A DNA stretch of 64,000 nucleotides from Solea solea (lineage: Eukaryota > Chordata > Actinopteri > Pleuronectiformes > Soleidae). The notes under the pieces were generated by a model that saw only the letters and a list, made by a program, of their open reading frames with translations, did not search any database and was not told the origin of the DNA. A program made the translations under genes and the position numbers. The stretch lies in contig NC_081136.1 of NCBI RefSeq assembly GCF_958295425.1, positions 25,541,436-25,605,435 on the forward strand. The letters run 5' to 3'. Within the stretch, counting starts at the first letter, position 1. Every line of letters starts with the position of its first letter. Positions 37,561-52,500 of this stretch are shown here, one piece after another.

Positions 37561-40500
37561 CTATTCTAATGTTTCAGAAGATAGAGGTGCAGATGTTTAC
37601 CTTTCTGACTCGTATTCTCCCTGCTCCTCAGGTGGGACGTTGCAGCGGGTCAGCCGACTCTGTCTCAGCTCTGGCGTGGGGTTCCAGAAAGTGTCCATTG
37701 TCCCCGTCTTCTTGTCATTGATGAAGATCTCGCTGTCCTGTGAGTGGAGTCACAATCTCTTTCAAAGACAGATTCTACCTGGGCATCCAATACTCTGCTA
37801 TCATTTGTCTTTTCTTGGGTTACAATGAAATTCCTTTAAGACAATGACAAGGTGAAAGGGGTTTCAAACACTTCATACAACACGAGGAAGAAGAAACAAC
37901 CACCTTAACAATTACCTTGTAGCTTCTCTGTAAAATAAACTACATTTTTAAATGAAAAAGTTTGTTGTTTGACCTGAAATATTGTCAAAACCACACAGCT
38001 GTAATTATATGACATATTGTTTGCTTACTATTTGTTATGCAGTTCTTTTTTAAATTCATTTCACTTTTCAAGTTACTCAGTAAAAGGAACTGAGTAACTT
38101 GAAAAGTGAAGGGAATTTAAAAAAGCAGTTGGTAGAAAACTGAGGCTTACCCAGTGTCCTTCCAGCGTGGCTAATACCTCCTTCCCCAGCTTGATCTTTC
38201 CACAGACCTGATTGACGCTGTCACTGCTGCCCAGGAATGGCTAGAGGAGAGAAGAAACAGAGAGAGAGACAGGAATGACAGGGAAGAAGAGGGAAGGAAA
38301 GGAGGAAGCGGGAAAGCGATAGAAAAACCGTAGAAGGCGGGTGAAGAAAGAACAGGAATAATGAAAGAAGTCAAGGATGGGAGGGAAAGAAGAAGGGAAG
38401 AGTAGGAGGGTTTTATAGATACACAGACACATACTTGTTTACCTAGTGCAGTTACTATTGAACAAAAAGTCATGTGCTTCAATTTGTTTTTAATTTCTTT
38501 GTCTGTAGGAGAAAAAGGTGAACCTAGTGATCAACCTTCAACTACACTCAACATGACAAACGCAAACCTAGTGTGGAACATGTATCTCACAGATACAATT
38601 ATTTGAACCCTACAATGTTGCAGCTCCTTTTTTTATTTACCTGTCGCTGATTCATGAAGGAATTGGGCAGTAGGTGGGTGTAAAAAGAGGTATGGAGGTT
38701 TGGCGGGTGGAGGAATGGAACAGATAGGGTGGTAATGGAGTGGAGAAGTGAGACTTTCACAAATAATGCCAGTGTAATGGGGGGGTGGGGGTTACTTTTG
38801 TGTTATTGCTGTTTTACAAAATGTTATTTCATCTGTCTTGAATTTAAGGATGAAGGATTGAGGTTATCCTCTAGAAAACACAGTTGTACCCTCAGTTTGA
38901 ACTCGAGCTGAGCACTGTAGCCTGTTTTCTCACACGCGATGGTGATCTGGCCGCCCAGCTCCAGGGTCATGGTGCCATACAGGATGCCTACCAAAGGAGG
39001 AAGCACCATGAAAACAATCAGTCAGGTCAGATAAGTGGAACTCAGACATAAACGGATTGTTATTGTCCAAAACACTAGATCAGATTAATGGTATATCAAA
39101 TAATGCAGAATAAAAAGCCTCTTTTCGACTCAAATCTCTTTCTATGAGCAAATTTCTTAGATGAAACCCTTCATTGACTGATTCACTGATCATTGATGTT
39201 GTTCACATCATAGACAGTACAAAGAAATTGACACAGTCTTCCAGTTTGAAAAGTGAAGCCCAGGAAGTAGGACAGAGGTAATTGTTAGCCACCAGGGGGC
39301 AACTCCACTGGTTGCAAAATTAACTCCATTTGAACAGAAGAATGTGGGAAGATTCTCACTTGATTTATAACACGAGTATTACATGTTGTATCTTCTTTAA
39401 TAGCACATGTCAATAGACAATATAGCACAACACATGAGTGGACAGCAGTGTGATTGACAGCTAGTATCTAGTGCCTGATTGCAGGAGATGTCAGTGAATT
39501 TGGAGGTAAAATCAATAAAAAATGTATTTTGCAACTGGAAGATGACATGAATTCAAATATACAGTCTATGGTGAGTTAGCACCCCTGAGGTGTCATCATG
39601 GTGAACAGGATGAACTCTGACCTTTACAGTGGGCATAGGGCATGTTCATCACATAGTCCTCTCCTCGATTTAGAAACGTGAGCCGAGCCTCCCCATCTAA
39701 AATGGCTGACAGGGAGTTTCCTAAAACATAAACATTAGAGTCAAGTATGAGACAACACATATATCCACATCTGGATCATTATTCACATTGTTTTGTTTAG
39801 CTCTGTCTCTACAGTGGGTGACACTAACTGGTTTTGAGATGCACGTGTTTGTACCATAAAACTTGGACTTGGCGAGGATGCTGCCACTGAGGCAGAATCC
39901 ATCCTTCCTGTTACTAACATAGAAGGCTGACACTGGAGGATGATGGGATACCTGGAGACACAGAAGAAGGGAGTCAGCTAGACATTGAGAAAACTCTTTT
40001 TGGTGATTCACATCCCGTGACTAACAGTTGATGGACCAAAGCAGCCAGTCAAACCTAAGATGATAATACTTTAATAGTCACACAACAGGGAATTGCAGCG
40101 TTACAGGAGCACTCATAACAGTAATGATGCATTGTATTTAAACCAGCACTCCTTAAAACACAGTTACACAGTGCTTTTGAATGTTTGAAACAAGATTACG
40201 ACAGTTAGGAGCTAAAGCAAATAACCTTGGAAGTAAGAAAAATGCAGAAAATAAAAAACAAGTAATCACAACCGTTTTCTCCTACAGCTGCTGTTACCTG
40301 TTCTGCGATGTAGAAGGTCTTGCTGTTGGTCTGTTGGTGGAGCCACAGGCAACGATACGTCTCCCCAATAATGGGGTTGTACGGCTTCTTCAAACCCTGT
40401 GGTATAACAGTTAGTGTAGCATATTGTTTACAAAAGAGTACAGTATGTGACATTTGCTGTATTTAAATGTTCAAAGTTAAATGTACACGTGTGCTCTGCT

Positions 40501-43500
40501 GACCTTTGGCTTTTTGTAAAATCCTGAAATGTACCACTTCACCACCTTCTTCATGCGGTTGTAGGCGTTCTCTTCAATCGCAGCCCTGGGAATGAAATAA
40601 ACAGAACATATGTTGTTTATCTCAGAGGTGGAAGGATCTTTGCTTCATCAGCCTTCATAGGGCGCAAGGATACCTTGTGTCTGGCACATGTTAATCTGAG
40701 TGAGACACAATCCATCAAAATAAATTAATCTCTCACTCCACTGAAACAATGGATACATTGTGTCTGGCACATGTTAATCTGAGTGAGACACAATCCATCA
40801 AAATAAATTAATCTCTCACTCCACTGAAACATGGACAGCCCATTGAGAGAAGTGGGGCATTTTCTAGTGGCCTTGGGGAAAAAAAGTCAACTTGATTAGT
40901 GATAATATAGAAAAACAGTACTGAGTTGAATCCAGAAATATTGCGTGTTTCTCACTCATCTGTTTATCTGTTTCTTCATGAATAACCAGTACCACAAATG
41001 CATGATTTAGTGGATGTTTTTGAAACGCAAAAGGTCCTTGGTTGAATTTGTGTTAACTGATGTGATTGCAACATGTCAAACTCTTAAAGGGAATAACATT
41101 CAACATAAGTTGCATGATGAAATGTGTTGTCTTCATGTTCAGAGGAAAAGGGAAATGGAGTAGAGCAGAATAGAACAAAAAAGGGAAACACCATGGCTGC
41201 AAAATAAGCAACATGCCACCAGATAACAGACCAGGACAGTGAATAACACCAGTAAACTGCGTAACTCAGCTCAATTATTTGCTTAGAGCAGAATGTCTGT
41301 TTTGTCATCTGAATAACTTTACACCAAGAAGAACAAACATACCACCTTATATAACTTTTCTGTTAACAGTTACATCAACCAATAGATTTGGCCTATGAGA
41401 TTACAAGTCAACAGTTTGGCCATGGATGATAATTATAGTTATTATTTGGAGCTTAGTCCGATCCTGACTGAGCTCCAAATACAAATGCATATTTACACTT
41501 GATAGTATAGTATACTTAACATAAATAAGAGTTAAAAACATCAGGACACATACGGTTTGCTGAAAAATGGAGCCACATCATAAACATTAACCCATTAAAT
41601 GTATTAATATGTATTATTTTTTACTTTTTTGCAAACAAAAAAATTCTTAACTCTGTAAAGGAGAAGACGAAAGCAAGCAGTTCTTTTTGAGGATTTTGGA
41701 CAAGCAAACAAGGTCTAAAAAGCCATGTTTAAATTTGCAAACAAACAAACAAACAAACAAAAAAGTTTGCACTTACTCCGACAGAAAGTCTGCATGGTAG
41801 TAGTAGTCTGACAGTTTGTCCAGAAAAGACCTTGGCTCCAGGATGAAGGTGGGCAACACCACCTTGGACAGGTCCATGCCAGGTCGGACCTGCTTCAGCA
41901 AAGTCCAGATCAGAGATTTGTTCTCCTCTGATACGGTCTCTGTCTGGGCAGCTTCACCAGCCTAACAAACACAGTGGGGCAAAAGTGTCAGGACTGCGTT
42001 GTGTATGATACAACCTCAGATAGCTTACAATAACACATATGCGGAGTCACTTAGTAGCTTGTTCTTTGATTACTTTAGCTTAATGGTGGAAAGAAGGCTG
42101 AGTAGTCTTTTCTTCTGTTTCCTGTTTTACTTTGAAATAATTACCATTGCTTCTCATTTCAGTGTCTGCATCCTCCTCTATAATTACCTGCCCCACCCTA
42201 ATATGTTTCACCTGTTTATCATTATCCCTCCACCTGTGTATGTAGCCTGCATGTTTCCTGAGTCTGTTGCCAGTTTATCTTGTCTGCTGACCAGGAAGTG
42301 TCCTTTGAGATCAGTTACTAGTAGCCTTTTGACCACTTTTGTATTTATGTTGCCTTGTGCTTTTTGGAAACCCGTTTTGTTCAAGAGCAGTACAAGGTGT
42401 TTTTTCTGTTCAAACAGAGACTGTTGTCGAGTTGTGCTTTTGAGTCCACATCCAGTGTTTGTTCAGCCTGATATGTGTAACCTTTTTCTTCGTATAACAT
42501 TGCAGTGTCTGTGCCCAGAGGCCACCTTCTCTGTAGGGTGCAATTTGCAGGGCAATTGCATCACAGGATCACAACTCAGGGATCCTCAGGTACCTCCAAA
42601 TGCTTGGAGCTCACACCTACAGCAGCTGTCATTCATTTCTAACGCAAACATTGAGATGTTGAATTTGCTCCAGTTCACGTATTTAAACCTCAGACAAATT
42701 TCGCAACTTAGCAGGATTCCCAACTGATGCAAAATGTGTCAGCTTGGATTTTTCCATCGACTTTGCATGTTATCTCATCGTGCAAAAAAAGTTTGTGGTG
42801 CACTAACTGTGAACGCGCCATCAGCTCTGTTGCTTGGCAACAGCAATAACGTGATAGGGAAATCCCCTCAAGTTAACAACATCTAATTTTGACAGCCTCT
42901 GTGCTACATTGCTGATGAAACACACTTGTGCTCAATGGCTACGTGGACCTCCAAAGAGTTGACGACCCAGCTTTAATGTGATGGACAGCTTGCAAAGCTC
43001 TTTAGGGTAAACTTGTGAAATTACGTTTGACTTTACACAGACACAGATCCTCACAGAAATTCAGATTTGTGCACAGGTAGCCACAGGCTTCAAAGTTGTA
43101 TGGGTGTGTGTGTGCAAAACGGTCTGCAACAGAAGACTTTAATTAGCTCCTCATAACTACATGACTTTTGCTGCAGCATCAGTAGGTGTTTAATTAGTGA
43201 GCTGTCTAAATCAGATTTCATTGGTATGGAAATCATATTAGCACTTTCACACATTCCAATGCCATCCCTCACACACCCACCCACGCACAGCAACAGTAGT
43301 TCAAGTCTTTCCATGTTACACTTTTTCCATCAACCCAGCAGAGAAACATGCTGATTTCTCCTCATAAGAAAAAAAAGAAACTTCTTGAGACAAAAGGCTT
43401 AGCTATTTTGAGCCAAACAAGAAAATGGATTCAAGAAATCCTAAAAAAAACACATCTGACTGCTGCAAACATCTCGAGCAACTCTTTTAAATTTAAATGC

Positions 43501-46500
43501 TCCTTGTGAGAACAATAGAACCGTAAAACTGTAGTAGGCAACCTGTAAATAGAATCAAATGTCTTCAAACCATTGTCAGGGGAGTTCACACAATGCTGGT
43601 GAAGCACTCAGCTACACACAAGTATGATTGAAAAACACAAAGAAGTGCCAACAAAAAAAGTTCAGAAGTGAATTGTACTGCTCAAAATACCCTGTCATTC
43701 AGCAACGTGATGGGGGAAAAAAAACACTTCTTCACCCTGCCTGTCCTGCACTGCCACTGTATACACACAAATACTCCCTCGTTCAGATCTGATAGTAATG
43801 TTTGACAGAGCTATTCTCAGATGGAAAATGCAGCACACAATTAAAAAACTTCTCTGTCTTTCAGTTCACAAAGACAGAGAAGAGGGAGCCAAAAGTTATG
43901 CACTGCAGCTTTAAATCACGCTCTGCGACTCGTACCTCTCCAAGTTCCTCATGGGACTGTTCCAGGTATGGCGTTTCCCACAGTTGTTCATTTGGGTCAA
44001 GGTCAATGTAGGAGTCATCTTGACGCTCTGACGTGTCACTGTCGCTCTCCTCACTCTTCTCCAGACCTTCTGGGTCGGACTCCTCGTGGTCCTGCTCTCC
44101 TTCTCGATCTGACTTGTCCGAGTACAGGTCTGGGTCTTTCAAGTGGTCACTGTCATTGAACCTGGAAGAGGGAAGGAAGGTGAATTGTATGGTGTGTAGG
44201 TTGATACGAAGCAGGTGAATCTCCTTGAAGATTTGATTTGCCCTCACTTACTGGAAACCGTGCATGTTATGGGCTCGGAGGAGGCTGTAGAAATTAATGG
44301 AGTGTTCTCCACCAGTGGCTACTGTGCTCACGTCCTCTTTCCCCTCGCGGATCATGGTTCTCTTCAACAGGCCGGAGCATTTCAGGGCCAGCTCCAAGGC
44401 ATCCATCCAGCATCGGCCTGAAAAAGACATTTACAGTTATTACCTCACTGTGCAAACTATGATGTATGTAGGTCGTGTTGGTATTGTCTGATGAGGACTT
44501 TTAAGACACTTAACACCAGTACATCTAGACTTTATCGGTATGAGATAAGAAAAAAAATACGGTATTGTGATCGACTGCTTGTGTTACTCAACACCATGCA
44601 CTGTTTTCATTAAAAACAGCTCATACCTTAGGCACAGTGGGACATAACACTGAAGTGGTTTTGATACTGTGACCCGTATATGATATTATATCAATATATC
44701 ATATGCTATACATCAGTGTTTCCCAGCCCTGGTCCTCAGGGAACACTCCCTGAGTGTTATACAGTGTGTTGTAAAATCATGAAAGGTACAAAAGAAAAAA
44801 AAAAATTTCAGTCATAAAGAGAAACTTGTGCACAAAATATAAAATAAGTAGCCATTTCTGATTTGGCATCTGCACAACTATTCCAGCACCATGGAGAGAG
44901 ACTCCAGTGTAGAGGGAAAGACCGTGTTGGATGTTTCAGGATCAAGGACACAGGGTGTAAAGTGCAGTTGCTAAAACCCTCCACTCAATTTAATGTACAT
45001 TTAACTGAAAATTATGGAAATGATTTGTATCAGTTTCATGCACGCTTGACATATTTGGATATGACTATCTATTACTGGTGTATACATTAATGTTAAGTTG
45101 AGAGAAACGAGCAAGAACATAGTAGTTTCAGCCAATGAGATTGCAAGGATAAAACAGGTCATGCTTTCCTAAATGTACATGTCTTAAGTTAAAGAACTGT
45201 TTCAAAAAACTATTACTTTTCCATTTTCTGCATTCTCACATATCGCCTTCAGTGTTTATGACGCTGATACCAATGTGATGCCAGTTAATGTGTTTATCAC
45301 TCAGTGTGAACAGAGACAATGGTGACGCAGACCAATATCTGAAGTGTGAATGACAGCCTGTCTTTTACCATCAGACTCGGAGGCAGCACGGAAGATGAGG
45401 TGGCTGCTGGGTAATGGCTGCGTGATGGAGCCCACTGCTTCTCCTTTGGGACCCTGTTGAGAGCAAGAGTTGAAATGTGTTTAAGTCAGGGCCGTAATCG
45501 GTGAATGAAAGTTATTTTTCATTATGTAGATCTCATTACGCTTGTTGCCTTTGTTCATCTGTTTGCATCATTTATATGTGCAAATAGAGAGGAAATGTGG
45601 ACTCTCAAGTGTGTCATTATGTAAATGCTCCTTAGGAGCGGGCAGATGAGACAGTAGCTGAATGTGTGAAGGGTTTATTTTAATAGTTTTAATAATGAGG
45701 AGGAGAATGGAGAGAGGAAAAAAAACGCAGCGATCTACATACAGGATGATCATTGTGATTCAAGCTTTTTCATGGTTCGAACAAAAGGGAAAATACCAAT
45801 GAGAAAAACCAAATCACAGTTGGAGTGGACGAAGATGCACAGCTGCAAAACACAGGAGCAAATAGAAAACAATACTTTTTTATAGAACACCCATGAGTCC
45901 CTGATTGTCTCTTTGTTCCATTCATAATTGGAAAGCAAAACTGGATGAACTCATCAGCATAACAAACCAATGGCATTATTTCTCTTGTCTTGTTTACCCT
46001 TTATCAATCCATCATAATATATAAGGTGATTTCTCTATAACATCAACACAATCACATGATAAACCAAACCAATGTATGGCATGTTTAGAAGTACTAAAAT
46101 GGCTATTAGGGAAGTATTTGTCTTTGCTGAGAGTTAGGTGAGTAGAATGATACTGTTTGCATAGCTATAGTAAATATAAGGTTATCTAATTTAGCTTAGC
46201 GAGATTCCTCTGCTTAATATGTCAAATATAAAAGTATATTTTTATGCCGAAAATCATCATCGTATTACATAAATAACATTTTAACCTAGCAAATCTTTTA
46301 TTTCTTCTTTTAATTTCCAAACATAGAATACATGCTTAATGATTTTCTAAAATATATACAGTATATGTAACTGATAGGAGCAATGTATGTATTTGAAAGC
46401 ATATTCTGACCTTGACAGCCCAGATAGACTGTTCCAGTGGGTGGAAGAGCTTGAAGCAGAAGCCGTCCTTCTTGGAAGGCCTCTCGATCAGCTCACAGGC

Positions 46501-49500
46501 GTTGAGCAGCACCGTTCCCACCCATTGGCCGTTTTTGTGGGTTTTATAGATGAGCAGGACGCCAGGCTTCAGCACACACCACAGTTTGGTCCAGCTCTTC
46601 AGAGTGCCACGGATCTATAGTGGAAACACAAACACAAAAGTTGTTATGAAGTTTTATGTGACCAAACCTTCTCTCTAAATGATACTACGCGGGGCAGGTG
46701 ATATTGATTACATCAACGATGGCTCTGTTCGGTTCATGTAAGTGAAGACAGTGTGCACACTGAAACTGAGGAAGCTAAAAAGAACTTCACCATTATTCAA
46801 TGAATTATTTACACTCCTGACAATCCTACTGCGAGCTGTCGAAACAGCTGCTGTGCAAAGGGCCCATTGTGTCTTCTGCATCAATTTAAGTCGAATAGTA
46901 GTTTCACACATTTTGTGTCGAGGCTGATATATGGGCTTGAACCAGCTCTGGTTTTCACCTTTAGCCAGTCGGCCATGACGATGACAGAAGGATCAGTGAT
47001 GGTGCTGAGCAGCTCCTTGGTTGCCCTCTTCTTTTCTTCCCTGTAGTTCTTCTTCTGCACCTACGGGGAGAACACAGAAAGAAAACACTTCAGTCAACAC
47101 AACTACAGTGAGTAATCATATCCCACACTCACTTTCTCGCAGTTATATTTGTCAGTGGAATCACACTCGTGTCTCTGGTCCCTCCTGACAGCAGTGTGGG
47201 GTGTCTGCTGCATAATTTATGTATCCTGTCTGTGATGTACCTATGGTGACTCCGGTGCAGAGTTTATACAATACTTTGTGCATAATGACTTACAAACTGT
47301 GAAACAGTCCTCTACAGGCTTCATGAGACTCCATAGGGGCACTTCTTTGGCATATATTTAGAATTAGAGCCCGGACATTCTAGACTTAAGTGGATTTAAG
47401 CTGATTTACCTTGAGAGACTCTTTCTTGGTGAGCTTTCCTCCAGACGCTGAAACATCCTTGTCTGAGCCATTGTACAGCTTTGTTTCAGACTGTGAACAC
47501 ACGCACACAGAAGGAAAGAAGAGGGATTTATTAGGTAACAAAAAATTGTCAGTGATGTTAATAAAATGACAGAAATACATATATGGATAGAATAAATGTA
47601 TCTGTATTAAAGTATGGGTGAAGTGAATGAGTGAATCCTCATTTAAAGGAGTGATGTGTAAGAAATGCATTGTATTGAGTGGGATATGTCATCAGAGATT
47701 AGGGAAACATTACATTGAAATACTAGTTTCACTGATAACAATGGAAATGCAATTGCAGGCAACGTGCACCCTGGAAATTCTGAATATGTTTAGGCAATAA
47801 GGCATACGAGATTAGCTCTGCATAGATCTGTCTTCCTGTTTGAAAGTGATTCGTTCCTCAAACTAAACTACCTGGCAACCTCAAGTCTCTGGGGAGGAGG
47901 AGAAGGAGGGGGCTCAGCTCTCAATATCTCTGAACATCCTATACTACTTACAGCCACTAAAATGTGCCACTCCCTCTGACTACATGAAATCCAAGTTACA
48001 GTGTGTCTCCTGTTCAGTGCAAAAGCAAAATAAGGCAAATAAGTGCCAGTGCAGGTGCGTCTCTGCTAGTTCCTTCACAGGCTAATTGGAGAGTGAAGAG
48101 AAGTCATGAGTGTGCGTGGGGATCCTACAGCGGGGTTACTTATGGGCTGTATACTGTATGCCCACAGGCAGCCTTGGAGAAACATAGAGGGTAAATGATA
48201 ATGGGCTCAGAAGCTGACATCTTTCACTTCTAATCCTTGTTCTGTTCTATTCTTTTCACCCTTCCTTTAGAGTTTCTTTTGGCTGAGACTGTGCTGTTCC
48301 CTGTGGAGATTGATGGATGGAGAGCTATGACTCAGCTCTGCTTCTTTAAAGCAGAATCTTAAGATTAACTGAAGTCTCACACATGCAGAAATTCATCAAA
48401 ATGTTGTGTTGTCAGGAAAGGCCAAAGTCCAAAATGATTAGGCTGTAGAATCATGACAGAATTTTAATTGGATTCCAGTCTGACGCAAGTGTCTCTGCTG
48501 TAACTCCCACATTTGCAATGATAAACATATTTGATGTGGACCCTGACAGAAAGGAAGAGGGCTGAGTTTGAGTTTCAACTGGTGAGTGTTTGACACACAC
48601 AGGGAATGTAATGTGCGATTAATGAGAATGTAGGCTATCTTACGCCTGAGGCTAGACTGGGGAAAAAAAGGAAAGAAGTCATGCAATTATTTCCATATTC
48701 TCTGGTCTTATTACACTTTATACATTGCAGAACATATCAGTGGAATGATGTACTGTCTCTCACCTTGCTTTTAGATATGGATTGTGAGTCCTCTTTTAAA
48801 GGCAGAGGCAAGAGGTCCTCCTTCCCTCTCTCAAAACCTGTAAGATAGAAGAAAAAAGGCATGAGGACACACTCAGTGCCTCAGTGTGCCCCTGTGTATT
48901 ACCTTGCTATAACCCCAGCAACAGATTCCCCACTGAGATCTTGGCACTGGTGGTCTCAAGGTGACAGAGAGCCTTTAAATATTTTATTTGTTTCCGTCAC
49001 CTACCCAAAGGCCATCAGTATTCACTGAAAGAACTGCTGCATTGTCTCAGATCTTTAAAAGAGCTACATCTCATTTGATGACTCATTTGCTTTAGAAAAA
49101 AACAAAAAACAAAATTGTGCATCTGTGTTTGCTACAAAATAATCATTAGTATTTCTACTGCGCACTTGAACATTGTAGTGCAGACAACACAGCTTGAATT
49201 CTTAAAGGGATAGTGTAGGCTTTTGGAAGTGTTGCTGTATGAAGTATTGACAAATAAACACTGACTAAGTCAAGAACGCCTCCGAGTGCCATTGCTTTGA
49301 ACCAGTCGGCATGGGATCCAGGCACTCATGCTCACCGATAAGTTAGACAGTCTTTTCCAGCTGGAAACTGCAAACTTGGTGCTCTCCTGCACCAAAATCC
49401 ATTAAGAAAATCAGCATTTTTTTATCATGGCATATAGGAGTTGTTAATCCACTGTTGCCTCCACCAATAAGTTTAAATGTGTTATCTTGTTTCTTTGATG

Positions 49501-52500
49501 TTTGAAATGCTTAGTTTGGATTTGCCTTAGTGATAAAAACTTACCTAATAAGGCTGCTTTTTTCTGTGTTAACTGTTGTGCAGGAGAGGGAGTGGTTCAC
49601 AAACCTCGGTAAAGTCAGTGTTGATAATATCTCACTTCAACAAACCCCATCTATCCCTCGTTTTTAGGGAAATAATAATTTAATAATAATTTTCACAGAC
49701 ATTAATTGTTATATCCAGTTTTAATGGACCTGCCTCATTTACTCTGCTTCTTCAATTTCCAGCAGTGTCGTTCAACAATACAATATAAGGGAAAATAACA
49801 ATGATTGTGAAAAGATACATTGCAAAGGTGAATTATTTTTTTAACCCACCACATTAACAAAATGCTTCATAGATTATGTGGCCAAAAGGGTTAATGCTAG
49901 GGCAGTAAAAACAATATTTTAAATCTGATGGCTCGTCTGAGGGATGATAAAAGAGTCCAGTGCTAGTTGAGCATGGGCCACTTCCTTTCATGCAGGTTGT
50001 GTTCAAGAACACGCCAGTGACTTGAATGACGCCATCAAAGTATTAACCCAAGCACTGTATGGACTGTATACGCAAAGATTGACTGACTAATTCCATCAGA
50101 GCAACTTCAGTGATGGACATCAAGGAATTAAGTCACGCTCTTGTCTTCCGTGCCCTATAGATGCGTGGGATATTAACAGTCCCACCTGACCATCTGTGGC
50201 CACTTGAAAGACACATCTCCATGCCAACTTCAGCTGAAAAACACCTCGAGAGCAATTCACCCTCATAAGGCTAACCACAGGGGTGATCATAATATACAAC
50301 ATTCATTAACATGTACAGTAGTCAGGAAAAAATATCTGAGAGAATTGAATGTTGCTACTCTGTTGCTCTCAAGGGTAACATAAGGTAGTATTTAACATTA
50401 GAGCTGCAACTAGCGATTATTTTCATAATCGATTGATCTGTCGATTATTTTCTCGATTAATCGATTGGTCCATAAAATATCAGAAAACCTTCGTCAAAAC
50501 CTGATGTCAAAATGATGATGTTCTCAAATGTCTTGTTTTGTCCACAAACAATGATTAATTTTTAATTATTTCTTTGTTATCCAGAGCAAAGAAATTAAGA
50601 AAATACTCAGATTTAAGAAGCTTAAACAATCGGAAATCTTGTTTTAATCATGAAAAAAGCTTAAACCGATTAATTGATTATCAAAATAGTCGTCGATTAA
50701 TTTAGTGATCCATTAATAATCGATTAATGGATTAATTGTTTCAGCTCTATTTAACATGAAAAAAAGCTACAATACCGTACATCATACTGTGCGTACTCAT
50801 ACTGTACATTAGTATAATATATGTTAACCTGTTAGCATTTGTAATTAAATGTATGCTAATGTTCAGTCAGTTCACATAAGACAATAAACATCAAACTGAA
50901 TCAACAGTCCAGGCAACAGAATTATGAATAAATTAACTCTCAAATTGAATCAGTGAAGACCACTTGGTGATCCATTACTATTGGAAACACATAAGGATGT
51001 CACTCCTCCACAACACTGGCCTTAATTAGAAATAATAAGCAATAATTATGCCTATCTGGCAGGATGATTTATGAAATAATAAAGATTGTGACAGCTTCAA
51101 GCTCTTACAGCTCTCTAAACGTTTAACATAGCACTGCAATTCATTTTCTTTTACATCCTTTTGATTGGTTTTCCACAACAAAGGCATATAAAAACTACAA
51201 TGAAACCAATTAACAGAGAATGATATTGGTAGACTTGAAGGAGAAAAGCACAGCTTTTGTTTTTCCTCTCACAAGCATAATGGTGACACTGCTGAAAGAT
51301 GACACTGGGATGAGCAAAGGTCAGACTCCACCTTCCCAGACTTCAAGGAGGCTGTGGCAGCTACCTCACCTGCTCTATTTTTAAGTCTGGAAGGGCAGAG
51401 ATCTAGCTAAATTCAGACCAGAATGGCGTACCTCAACTACGCCTTTCAGTTGATAGCATGTAGAGCCTAGGAATCCAAGGCTTCCTACCGCCCATGAATT
51501 TTAAATTATTACATTTAAAAAATTGGTCTTTTTATCAGTCCAGAAAATGTACCTGGCTGAATTTCGCCATGTTTTGGACTGTGTACAGGCTTCTTCTGTT
51601 AATACCAGGGTTAAAACTGTAGTGGGAACTGTGGCATGTGAGCAGAGCAGGCCAGCTTAGGTCCAGCTCTGGTCTGAATGTGAATGTGACTGTGTCATGT
51701 AAACAAACTCTCTGTCTCTCTCTCACAGTGTTGGGGCAGTACGGGAATCACGTCCCACTGCAGACTGACTCGAGGGTTTGGAAACTGGAGCTGCAGTGAA
51801 CTCACAAAGATCGTAGATGGACGAGAGAGAGAGAGAGAGAGAAAACAGTGCAGATATTGAGGAAAAACAGCAGAGCTATACAATATTAAAGTAATAATAA
51901 TAACACACGTTAATGTAACAATAAAAAGAGTGAGATCAACTCTATTCTGTAGTACATTTGGTCCTAGTAAATAGAACTAGTGTTAAAATGGACTGGAGGG
52001 GAAAGCTGTTAGCCCAGAATACATTTTGGCAATTTGCTTGAGTGATGGTGACTGTGAGAAACTTGCCATGGCAACAGTGTCGACTACTATATTGACTCAT
52101 TCCTACATTCATAGAAATAAGAGATGGCACGTCAGTTTCAGGGAAGGGGAGGGAGTGTAAAAACAATTTGGTAAAGTGGATGCTAGATGGGTATTCAGTT
52201 AGATTGCAGGGGTTCACATGCAGCAGAGGCAAATATACTGACAGTTCATCTGATACTAATTAAAATCACTTTACATCTGATATAATCCCACTTAACTACT
52301 TTTTTTTTCTAACCATTATCTATATCACTGAAGTACACTCTCCTCCGATAAGTATCAGTATCGATAAGCATTAATACGATACTCGGTCCAATACTATATG
52401 GCTATAATCACTGGATAAGATATCAGCAAAAGGTTGACAAGTAAAAGGGGATACAATAAATTACATACATGCTTCACTTAGCACAGTAAAGACAGAGGCA

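Noticed and set aside
41999..42727. Longest open frame in the window (242 codons, plus strand), antisense to an osbpl8 intron
   Set aside because: The product is low-complexity, Leu/Phe/Cys-rich, with no family resemblance. The DNA overlaps a fish repeat-like stretch (about 42150-42480), and there is no splice or promoter support.
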